64,000 nucleotides of DNA from the NCBI GenBank assembly GCA_009602735.1, contig WELA01012513.1:242298-306297 (forward strand), in the 5' to 3' direction. The number at the start of each line of letters is the position of its first letter. Positions within the stretch are counted from its first letter, which is position 1. Position numbers and translations under genes: made by a program. This stretch comes from Mesotaenium endlicherianum (lineage: Eukaryota; Streptophyta; Zygnematophyceae; Zygnematales; Mesotaeniaceae). Shown here one piece after another: positions 54,747 through 64,000 of this stretch. Below the pieces are notes generated by a model. The model saw only the letters and a list, made by a program, of their open reading frames with translations, was not told where the DNA came from and searched no databases.

Positions 54747-56916
54747 CAGCTCATTCAGGTCAGTCCTGAAAGAAGGTATGACTCACTTGCACCCAAGGCC
54801 CCAACTTATATAACTCGGACGTCCTGATAATAGCAGAACCAGAGCGTCATACAGGCATGATAACTACTGGCAGACACTCATTCAATTTCGACAATGGCAC
54901 GATAAGCTGTTCCCCAGTAAGTTAAGAGCCTGAAATTAAAGATATTACAAAGGGGGGTGTTGCCTCTAAGACCAGATGAATAAAAACAAGAGTTGCTGTT
55001 CTGACATCCTCTCTAGAAACTAGCAAAAGGAGAGCTTCGATGTTCCCAGCCGGAAAAAGGGATCCAAGACTAGAGAAAAGAATTTGTCAAACAAACGTGT
55101 AATGACTGACGTCTTCGAATAACTTATGACTTAACTATTGTAAGATGGAGATACTACTTTGTAGGTCCAAGCAGGGGTTAGGAATATGATCCCTGACCTA
55201 GTATGTATACGGAGCTCGGAGCTTCCGACTCCGTGAGAGTGCCAGTGTGCAGTTCTAGAGGTCTGGAGCTGTCCGGCACTGTCCGGTTGCTGTGGAGCAC
55301 TTGAGCTGGACAGCTCCTCCTCGCATGAGATCTTTTGGTTGCTCCTGGCCGGAGTGCACGGATGTAAGACCGTCGATGAAGCATCTTATTACCAACTTGT
55401 CAAACGTTGCCAAACATTGCTAATTGGCGAGTGATGGGTAAGGGGGGGAATTTCTCCAGGCAAGTTAATCGACATTTTCCTTTGGTTTGAAAATATTCAT
55501 TTTGGTTTCTACGACAATTAAAGCGCACGCCAATCCAAAAAATCTCCCCCGTCCACTCTATGCTTGTCGTTATTTCAAAACAAGACAACCGGAACAACGC
55601 TGATTTTAACAGAGTTGCTGACCTCAGGTGCAATATTCGATAGTGAATCCCTGAGCTGGCATAATGTCATTGACGGGACTGACCTGGAGGCAAAGACACG
55701 CTTGTGGTTCCATCGGCACGTCCGACGATTGACAGGTGGTGCAGATGAAGGAGTAAAACCAGAGTAAAACTATTACATTAGAGATTTGACATTGTCCTTG
55801 TCGTCGGGAGACTCCTCGATTCGAAACTTTATGGATGTTATTCGCCCCTTTGGCAACCCATACTCCCAGATGCGTCGGGTTTCCTTCGCCACTCTGTCGA
55901 AAAACGTGTTCTCGACTCTTCGCTACTCTGGCGAAGCTTTTTCCGTTATAATGTGACGTCTTCGGCCGTTTGCCCAAGCTGGCCCAAGCACATCGACTCA
56001 GCTTGTGGAAAATCTCGACGGGTGCCGTTTGCCCGTGCGCCTCGGTTCCAGTTTTCCGTGCGCCTCGGAAAAGGGCTCGAGCGTGCGGGGTAAAATTTAC
56101 CCGCTACCGAAAAGCTCCACCTCCATGCGTGGTGCCAGGGGATTGAGAGGTATTCGGGTACCACCAAAGCAACTTGAAAGCACGGTACACCCTAAATGAT
56201 TTTAAATTGCTGGAAATTGCTGGAAATCACAAGCGTGCTTGTGGGTGATAGTACGTGTGTTTCAGCGCACATACGTGTGAGTGTACATGCGGCTGTGTGA
56301 CCTCAAATTCTTTGAGACTGCTCTTTTAACTGAATATCGAGTGGATAATGTCAATGACGTATGTAATCCAATGTAAAGGACGTAATGGCGCGCGTGCGTG
56401 AGTGCATGATGGCGCGTATGTGCGCATGCATCCGTGCAACGGTGCGTCTACGCATGCAAAGCACGCGAGTGTTTATGCATAGGTGCATGCATATATGCTT
56501 GAGTGTGTATGCATGGATCCGTGTATGGTGTATGTAAAAGCGCACTTGCAATCTTAGTGAGTGTGTAGTTGCATATGGACGCTTGCATGCAAAGATGCGA
56601 TTTACGTGATGCTTTTGCTCCTGTGTTTGTGTACATGTTTAATGTGCACGCTTGAATGAGAACTTGCCAATTGTTCAGAGATGGTGCATATACGAAAGAA
56701 TAAAAGGTTTATACTCGTACTTATCTGCATAATATTGATTTGATTGTGTCAAAATATTTTTGATAAAACTTCGGATTTTGAAAATGGTCAACTAGTTAAA
56801 CAATACTTGTTGCAAATATTTCACTTGCACCTAAGCTCAAGATGTGCGCATATATAGCAAAATCCACAATGGCAAGGAATTAGTTGTGGAATACATGCGT
56901 ATCGTTACGCGATTGT
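54747..56916. other. Intergenic region upstream of the invertase
   Basis: The part near 54.8 kb should contain the invertase promoter and leader. No second gene is recognised. 56375-56600 is rich in alternating purine-pyrimidine tracts (GTGCATGC, GCGCGTATGTGCGC). Confidence 0.4.
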
Positions 56917-57867
56917 TGCAATGAATTGACTTACCAAATAGGCGATTACCAATTAATGAAGATCTTTATATCAGCAAGTAATCTTTATGGTATTTTTTGT
57001 TAGTGGATTAAACAGCAAAAGACAACACCCTAGCAGTGGACAATACTCGCAAGTCAAATGCAAGTAAACTAGCATCAATAATGCAATCAGTAAACTCATA
57101 CATAAGCAAGGCTACAAGACAGTGCATATCTATGGCTTCTCGCCTTGGATTCAGATCTCTCTTAATAAGCTGTACAAGAGAGTTGGCCTCGTTTCCGAAT
57201 GCCGAACTCCAGAGCAATGCCTAGCATATGTACATGGAATGAGTTTACTGTTCAACGGCCAGTGCGATGGCACCGCCTACCCGGGAGTTAACCGCGTTGG
57301 TAGGACCTCGGTTAACCAAATTTACTGCCATCTCTCATCATCCCGAATCGCCATCCATCCTACGGATGTCATCTGGCCATTCATCTAGCATACCACACTC
57401 AGATGCATATCTAGGCAGTTCGCTGCTACCGAGTACGAAAGTCAGATGGTTGTCAAAGAATGTGTCAGCAAGCTGACCTAAGTTGACTTCAGCCTGCTGC
57501 TCCCGGCTGAGTCATTAAATTGATTAAATTATAAGGTCCAGTAGACTCAATATTAACTATAGTTCAGCATATTGAACTTATTTAATTATTGTATTTAAAT
57601 GAATGTCATATCTACCAATATATTGATTCATTACAATCCCTCCAACTTAACAGGTTGTCGCCTCGACAACACTAACACTAGGTACATGGTCCCTCTAGTT
57701 GAAAGTGCTGATCTGACTCCCAACACCTTTAGCTTTAACCCTGATACCTAACGGTGGAGATCACTAGTAACAGTGTGCTCTCCCTTTGACCCTCAGCCTA
57801 CTGCCATTAGGAGGGAGATGTTCCTCGGGCCCTATGGTCAGGGGAGCCAGACCTCCTCCTGTGTTGG
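56917..57867 (-). mobile_element. E3: 3' end of a minus-strand chromovirus, cut by E4
   Basis: A complete 3' LTR (56917-57635, TGCAATGAATTG to TTGATTCATTACA) is followed by the polypurine tract, the hairpin GTTGTCGCCTCGACAAC (57654-57670) and about 200 bp matching the end of the E2 extra-ORF region. At 57867/57868 it is interrupted by the 5' LTR of plus-strand element E4. The remainder of E3 would lie beyond E4, outside the window. Confidence 0.88.
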
Positions 57868-58587
57868 TGTAATGAATCAGTATATTGGTTGATATAATAT
57901 TCATCTAAATATAACAGTTAAATAAGTTCAGCCTGCTGAACTCTAGTTAATAATCAGTCTGCTAGACTTCATATTTAATATCAATTTAATGACTCAGCCG
58001 GAAGCAGCAGGTTGAAGTCAGCTTAAGTCAGCTTGCTGACACATTCTTTGACAGCAAGCTGACTTCCGTACTCGGTAGCAGCGAACTGCCTCGAGATGCA
58101 TCTCAGTGTGATATGCTAGATGAATGGCCAGATGACATCCCTATGATGGATGGCGATTCGGGATGATGAGAGATGGCGGTGGATTTGGTTAACCGAGGTC
58201 CTACCAACGTGGTTAACTCCCGGGTAGGCGGTGCCATCGCACTGGCCGTCGAACAGTAAACTCATTCCATGTACATATGCTAGGCATTGCTCTCGAGTTC
58301 GGCATTCGGAAACGAGGCCAACACTCTTGTACAGCTTACTGAGAGATATCTGAATCCAGGGCAAGAAGCCATTGATACGCACTGTCTTCTAACCTTGCTT
58401 ATGTATGAGTTTATTGGTTGCATTATTGATGCTAGTTTACTCGCATTTGACTTACGAGTGTTGTTCACTGCTAGTGTGTTGTCCTTTTGCCGTTTAATCA
58501 GTTAACGGAAAATCTATAAAGATTACTTGCTGATATAAAGATCTTTATTAATTGTTAATCGCCTATTTCGTAAGTCGATTCATTTCA
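57868..58587 (+). repeat. E4 5' LTR (720 bp)
   Basis: It runs from TGTAATGAATCAG to GTCGATTCATTTCA, the reverse orientation of the E1-E3 LTRs. Confidence 0.92.
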
Positions 58588-58588
58588 G

Positions 58589-58602
58589 TGGTACCGGAGC
58601 AG
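58589..58602 (+). promoter_or_regulatory. E4 primer-binding site
   Basis: TGGTACCGGAGCAG lies one base after the LTR, matching the E1 site with one further change (T to C). Confidence 0.7.
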
Positions 58603-58621
58603 TTATCACAGTCTTCTATGT

Positions 58622-59284
58622 ATGGTAAGGACAAGGTCTCAAACTAGCAACTCCCGAGACATGGGGAACCAGGATAACGAGAATGTCAAAAACAAGGAGG
58701 AAAGCCATGTAGCGGGAACCCGTACCTATTCTGAAGCAGTGGCAGATACTACAGCTAGAGAGGCTGCAGACGAGGCAACTGCTATTGCCGCAGTCGCAGC
58801 ACAGCAAGCTGAGGAGGAGAGAGCTAGATTAGCCGAACAAATAGCAAGGGCTGCTGAAGATACAGAAAGGAGGGAAGGACAGCCCGCTGACGAGCGCACG
58901 ATTGAAGAACTTATGGCATCCAGGGCTAATGTTCTGAACCCACCTCCTGCTGTACAACTCAATGTACCCCTAGGTCAAATACGTGACCGGTTGAATGCGG
59001 CAGGATTTGCTGCTGCAGGAGCGAGAGGGACTGTTGAGGACACTACTCAGCCAGTAGATGCCAATGCTGCTGCTGCATTTGCTAGACTACCACCCCAGAG
59101 TGTAGACTTGGGAGCATTGTTTGTTCAAATGCAGTCGCAAATGGCGACCATGTATCAGTCCCAACAGGAAGATAAAAGAATCATAATATTTCTACTGCGG
59201 GACAGAGACAACCTGGGGTCTCAAAGCACTAGTGGTGGTGGCCGAGGGCCTAGTAAGCCCAAGCCAAAACCTCCCCAGGAATAG
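58622..59284 (+). pseudogene. gag: E4 gag, N-terminal part only
   Basis: It starts MVRTRSQTSNSRDMGNQ and is open to PKPKPPQE followed by a stop at 59282. The capsid C-terminal part, zinc knuckle, protease and RT start are deleted: sequence passes from the DPEGNK region of gag directly into the TQIAELEE region of pol near 59305. Confidence 0.88.
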
Positions 59285-59304
59285 TGATCCTGAGGGAAAC
59301 AAAA

Positions 59305-62300
59305 AACACAGATCGCAGAGCTTGAGGAAAATGATTCTATTTCCCCCAGTAAATCACCTTATGGCGCACCCATTTTGTTTGTTAAGAAAAAGGATGGCAG
59401 TATGCGGATGTGTGTGGATTACAGAGCTCTGAACAGAATTACAGTAAAGAACAAGTATGCTTTACCCAGAATCGAGGACTTGCTCGATACCCTGTCTGGT
59501 GCTAAGGTGTTCAGTAAGATGGATCTCAAGAGTGGTTATCATCAAATCAGAATTGCTGTGGGGGATGAACACAAGACTGCCTTCCGCACACGTTATGGAC
59601 ACTATGAGTTCAACGTGATGCCATTTGGACTGACTAATGCCCCTGCGACCTTCATGGGTGCTATGAATGACATGTTCAGACCTTATTTGGATAAGTTTGT
59701 GCAAGTTTTCTTCGATGATGTTTGATAAGGAACAGGCCAATACCACAGTCTGTCTCTGAAGTTAGATCCTTCCTCGGGTTGGCTAACTAATATAGGAGAT
59801 TTATTGAGAATTATTCTACAAAGGCCAGTAAATTGACTGACCTTACTGAAAAGGACATAGGGTATGTGTGGGGGGAAGAGCAGCAGGCTGCCTTCCAGAC
59901 TCTTAAAGATGCTCTTTGTTCTGCCCCGGTGCTAGTCATGTATGACCCCAGCAAACCGGTGCAGGTGGTCACTGATGACTCTGACTTTGCCATGGGTGCT
60001 ATTTTGTTGCAGCCTGCGAACAAAACCACAAAGGATGGTAAGGTAAGGCAAGAGTAGCACCCTGTGTTGTACGAGTCTATGAAATTTAATCCAGCGGAGA
60101 TTAATTACTCAGTGCATGATAAAGAGCTGCTAGCTATCATTCATGTGCTCAAACAGTGGAGAACATACTTACATGGTGAAGCCTATAAGGTGATTACAGA
60201 TCATCTAGCTCTGACTGAAATGAATCGACTAACCAAATAAGCGATTAACAATTAATAAAGATCTTTATATCAGCAAGTAATCTTTATGGTATTTCTGTTA
60301 ACTAGTTAAACGGCAAAGGACAATACACTAGCAGGAAATAATACTCGTAAGTCAAATGCGAGTAAACTAGCATCAATGATGCAAATCAGTAAACTCATAC
60401 ATAAGCAAGGTTAGAAGACAGTGCGTATCAATGGCTTCTCGCCTTGGATTCAGAGTTCTCTCAGTAAGCTGTACAAGAGAGTTGGCCTCGTTTCCGAATG
60501 CCGAACTCGAGAGCAATGCCTAGCGTATGTACATGGAATGAGTTTACTGTTCAACGGTCAGTGCGATGGCACCGCCTACCCGGGAGTTAACCACGTTGGT
60601 AGGACCTCGGTTAACCAAATCCACCGCCATCTCCCATCATCCCGAATAGCCATCCATCATGGGGATGTCATCTGGCCATTCATCTAGCAGGTGGTACTTA
60701 GATGCATATCAAGGCAGTTCGCTGCTACCGAGCACGGAAGTCAGCTGGCTGTCAAAGAATGTGTCAGCAAGCTGACTTATATGGACTTCAGCCTGCTGCT
60801 TTTGGCCGAGTCATTAAACTGATAATTATGTAAAGTCCAGCAGACTGACTATTAACTAGAGTTCAGCAGGCTGAACTTAATTAAAAGTNTTAACTATTAG
60901 ATTTAAATGAATATTATATCCAATAATATACTGATTCATTACACTGACTCACTTACAAAAGAAGTCCAAGCTGTCGAGGAGGGAGAACCGCTGGAGCCAG
61001 ATGCTGGAGCAGTTCCAAGTCCAGATCGACTACAAACCAGGGAAGTTGAATCCTGCTGATGCACTCTTTAGAAGACCTGACTTGCAAGAAAGGAACTTTA
61101 GTCATTATGCTGAAGATAAAGTCCTGTGTGCACTCACTTCACTAAAGGTGACAAAGTCATTCCTTGAACAACTTAGGAAAGCCTACCTTTCTGGCCCAAC
61201 ATTTAAGCCCAGCCCCACGGATGGTTTGTGTTCTGCTACTGCACTCGGGTACCGGCTTGAAGGAGGGGTCTGGGTGACTGAAACCAGTTCAGGGAGGCTG
61301 AAGCTGGTCATTCCTCATAACTTGGAAATAAGGTCTCTCTTACTTAGTCAAGCGCATGACAGTCTCCTGGGTGGACATTTGGGGCAGGCCAAAACTGTTG
61401 GCAAATTGGCAAAACATTATCATTGGGAGGGGTTACCCCGGGAGGTCTTGAAATATGTGAAGTCCTGTGATCAGTGTCAGAGAAATAAGTCTCGGCACAC
61501 ACCACCGGGAGGTCTCTTGCAACCACTGCCCATCCCAGCTGGACGTTGAGAAACTATATCCATGGACTGGGTGGTCTTCCTACCAAGAACTGCCAATGGG
61601 CATGATTCAATACTAGTAGTCGTGGATAAACTGATAAAAATGGTCATTTTTATCCCCACAACTGTCAAAGTAACTGCACTAGAAACAGCGAGACAGTTCT
61701 ACAACCATGTAGTATGCCAACATGGGCTCCCTTCAAATATCATCTCAGACAGAGACTCAGAATTTAAATTTAAGTTCTGGAGAGCTTTAATGGGGTTAAT
61801 GGGAGTCAAACAACTGCTCAGCACAGCTAACCATCCTTAGACTGATGGGCAGACTGAAAGAACTAACCGCGTTTTGCAGGAGGTGCATATATTAACCAAA
61901 AACAAGATAATTGCGATCACCTGTTGCCTCAAATTCAATTTGCAGTCAACAGTGCGGTGCACGCGTCAACGGGCAAGACTCCTTTTGAACTCAGCCTGGG
62001 TAGAGCCCCTAAGTCTCCATTAGATGTATTGGGGGAGTCTTTGACTCACCCGAAAGGGATTGACAATCCGATCTCTCTCCAGTTAACTCAGGAGTTTGCT
62101 GACACCCAGTCAGAGGTCCAACATAACCTGCACAAAGCCCTAGAAAATCAACAAAAATGCGCTAATCAGCACCGTCGCGAGCTGACATTTTCTCAGGGCG
62201 ATTTGGTCAAATTGCATTCCCAGCACCTGTACCTGCCTGGTGTGGTCAAGAAAAAGCTTGGTCCTGTCTGGGTTGGCGCCGTGTCGGTCAGAATGCTTAC

Positions 62301-62567
62301 AAACTGAATATGTCAACAGACTACAAGGATCACCCAGTCTTAAATGTCTCTTTCCTGGAACCGTACATCAAAGGTGACACACTGTTCACCGGTCGGTCAC
62401 CTGTCCAACCGGGACCGATCCCCGCTGTCAGAGAGGGTGCCGTTGAGGAACATGAGGTCGAGGAGATTTTAGACGCTCGCTCTGTCCGTCGATCGTCTAA
62501 ATATGTCATGAAGTACCTCATCCGATGGAAAGGTTACGATGCCTGTGGGGACACTTGGGAATTTTAA
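59305..62567 (+). pseudogene. pol: E4 pol, broken and interrupted by a solo LTR
   Basis: RT is recognisable at 59375-59725 ([18 protein letters not shown]). A deletion of about 200 bp after the DD motif joins it to the [12 protein letters not shown] region. RNase H runs to 60210, where the solo LTR 60216-60943 is inserted. The frame resumes at 60949 with the [12 protein letters not shown] region and continues through the integrase finger and core (stops at 61546-61548 and in the NHP region, small deletion near 61885) to the chromodomain ([15 protein letters not shown]...[17 protein letters not shown]) ending at 62567. Confidence 0.88.
60216..60943 (-). repeat. Solo LTR inserted in E4 pol, target duplication CTGAC
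   Basis: A complete LTR (TGAAATGAATCG to TGATTCATTACA) of the E1 subfamily is flanked by CTGAC at 60211-60215 and 60944-60948. No internal element sequence is present, so it arose by recombination between the LTRs of a full insertion. It contains one N (60889) within a short insertion. Confidence 0.93.
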
Positions 62568-62685
62568 GATCAGCTGACCAATGCCGAAAGGGCGTTGAAA
62601 CGGTTCCACCTTCAGACGGCTGGGGCACCTCCCTCACCGTCATTTCCGTAGCCAGGATCAGGTGACAGGAGGTCCTGTCTCCATA

Positions 62686-62759
62686 TAAGTTGGAGGGGAA
62701 TGTGACATTTGGATCCAGTTGTGACAGGCAGCCCACCTTTAAAATTAAGTTGGAGGGAG
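62686..62759 (+). promoter_or_regulatory. Two polypurine-tract-like motifs before the E4 extra ORF
   Basis: TAAGTTGGAGGGGA (62686-62699) and TTAAGTTGGAGGGAG (62745-62759) occupy the interval between chromodomain and extra ORF, as in E2. Confidence 0.5.
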
Positions 62760-62840
62760 TGGTGTTCTGTCTTGGGATCAGCCGCACTCACACTCGCTTT
62801 CTGTCTAAACTCAATTTACCTTCTTATTCACTCATACCAA

Positions 62841-62947
62841 GTATTTCACACTAGGAACTCGTCCTATCGCTTCCTCTTCATCAAGGGTACTCAATAGTGG
62901 CAAAATATCATGACTTCACTAACTGCATTGTGTTGATGAGTGAGCAG
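62841..62947 (+). promoter_or_regulatory. Candidate 107-nt leader intron before the E4 extra ORF
   Basis: Donor ACCAA|GTATTTC and acceptor GTGAGCAG|GATG align with the E1 and E2 candidates; the G before the donor has been lost in this decayed copy. Confidence 0.4.
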
Positions 62948-62948
62948 G

Positions 62949-64000
62949 ATGACTCAAAAGTCAGATCTTAAGAGGAAGAGAAGAGCGGAAGAGGCACATG
63001 CAGAACACTTGCAATTCCGTGGCGACATCAAATCATCCTACATCTCCGCTCGGGAATCACAACGACTCCAACAACAGCGGGAGGCACAGAAGAAGAAGGA
63101 GGAGGAGGAACAGGCCAGATTGAGGCAGGAAGAACTGGACAGAAAAGTTGCAGAGGAGGCCAAGAAAGCAGAGGAGGAGGGGCAAGTTGAGGAGAGGCGG
63201 AAGCAGCAGGCAGAAGAAGAGCAGAGGAGAATCAGCAGCTACCGCTACACAGTGGTGGGCAAAGGCTTCGATCTACTGGAGGAGGCCTTCAAGTATGCTC
63301 AGAGAAGTCGCAGCGAGTCACTGAAGGACATCCTAGAGAAGGAAGGGGAGACATCCGAAAACTTTGACAAATATATAAAGGTCTGCACAGGGCTCCTCCT
63401 CTACCATGATTATGCCAGGATGGTAGGATATACGGTCAGAGAGGCCAAGGCAATGGCCCACGTGAACGAAGCAGGGGTTGTATCGATTTCGGGTATCTGG
63501 GGGAAAGATAGGGTCATCAGGATGATCCCCATGGACGCGGACAGCTTCAAGGACTCTACAACTCATAACAAGTTCAAGGCCGTGTATAATGAGGTGGAGA
63601 GAAAGAGCTGGGAATTCTTGGCCAAGAAAACCAGTCAGCTGGACTTTGCAGGGCACTGGTACCCTTGTACTCTGAAAAGGACAGACCCTGCCTTCTTCCA
63701 GAAGCCCACCGATTAAGGGTGGATGACCATCAACATGAGGGACCAGCAGAACGACAAGGCGACGGATGAGGATTTCCTAACAGACCTAAAGGGGAATATA
63801 GTATTGCCCCCTCACATTGCGGCTTGAGACCCAAGATTGGATGGAGTAAGAGACTGCATGAGCCAAGAAATGCAGGGGGACAGGAGCAAGGCCCGAGAGT
63901 CATTCTCTAAAGGGAAGCACGCTTATGCCGAATGGGCAAGCAAGCAGAGGGAAAAGGACCTGTATGCGGTCCGAACTCAGCAGCCCCCACCAGCACCCAA
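62949..64000 (+). pseudogene. E4 extra ORF, broken and cut by the window end
   Basis: It is open from the ATG at 62949 to a TAA at 63714-63716, which replaces the first Trp codon of the conserved PTDWRW motif. Similarity to the E2 protein continues in the same frame, with a further stop (TGA) near 63826, to the right edge. The core motifs HDYARMVGYT, RVIRMIPMDADSFKD, YNEVERKSWEFLA and GHWYPCTLKR are present. It is closer to E2 than to E1. Confidence 0.88.

Larger units (their letters stand above)
57868..64000 (+). mobile_element. E4: plus-strand decayed chromovirus, truncated by the window end
   Basis: In order: 5' LTR (57868-58587), primer-binding site, gag remnant, deletion, RT, second deletion, RNase H interrupted by a solo LTR, integrase, chromodomain and extra ORF. 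It is inserted in E3 (left flank GTTGG). Its 3' LTR is beyond the right edge. It carries many stops and several deletions and is non-functional. Confidence 0.9.

Noticed and set aside
1-64000. tRNA or rRNA genes
   Set aside because: I found no cloverleaf with a consistent T-arm motif and no rRNA-like block; the tRNA-like bases beside LTRs are primer-binding sites.

Overview
This window is nuclear DNA from a eukaryote, most likely a streptophyte (a charophyte-type green alga or other plant lineage). It carries three intron-rich genes whose products are typical of that lineage: a Pumilio RNA-binding protein with the plant-type N-terminal domain, a plant-type mitofilin (MIC60), and an alkaline/neutral invertase ending in R-S-A-S-W. 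I cannot name the species. Two N runs (28981-29728 and 41969-42675) are assembly gaps inside introns.

Layout. Positions 1-750 hold the first exon of an unrecognised gene running off the left edge. Positions 1881-5067 hold a small hAT-like MITE, a decayed LTR and AT-rich filler. Positions 5068-24364 are dominated by two minus-strand Ty3/gypsy chromoviruses, E1 (5068-13851, nearly intact) and E2 (15490-24364, full length but decayed, with target duplication ATGTG). An 834-bp MULE-like MITE (14287-15120) lies between them. The minus-strand MIC60 gene occupies 26324-33138. An intergenic stretch with a hAT-like MITE and a degenerate minisatellite runs to about 38.1 kb. The minus-strand PUM gene (38160-46836, nine exons) is GC-rich and full of homopeptide and simple repeats. 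The minus-strand invertase gene (48505-54746, ten exons) follows. From 56917 to the right edge there is a nest: a remnant of a minus-strand element (E3), a plus-strand element inserted in it (E4, decayed, truncated by the window end), and a solo LTR with target duplication CTGAC inserted in the E4 pol.

The most interesting system is this chromovirus family. Besides gag and pol (protease, reverse transcriptase, RNase H, integrase, chromodomain), each copy carries a same-sense extra ORF between the chromodomain and the 3' LTR. The proteins have a charged coiled coil, a conserved Trp-rich core, an acidic stretch and, in E1, an Arg/Ser-rich tail. In E1, E2 and E4 the ORF is bracketed by copies of the polypurine-tract motif, and its ATG is preceded by a matching candidate intron of about 105 nt ending CAG|GATG. 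E1 and E2 also keep a textbook -1 frameshift signal between gag and pol (T TTA AAA, 7-nt spacer, 9-bp stem), and E1-E3 keep a small hairpin beside the polypurine tract. The extra ORF resembles no family I recognise and lacks the membrane segments expected of an envelope protein.

The three host genes are unrelated housekeeping functions: mRNA regulation, mitochondrial cristae architecture and cytosolic sucrose cleavage. I see no sign that they act as a cluster.
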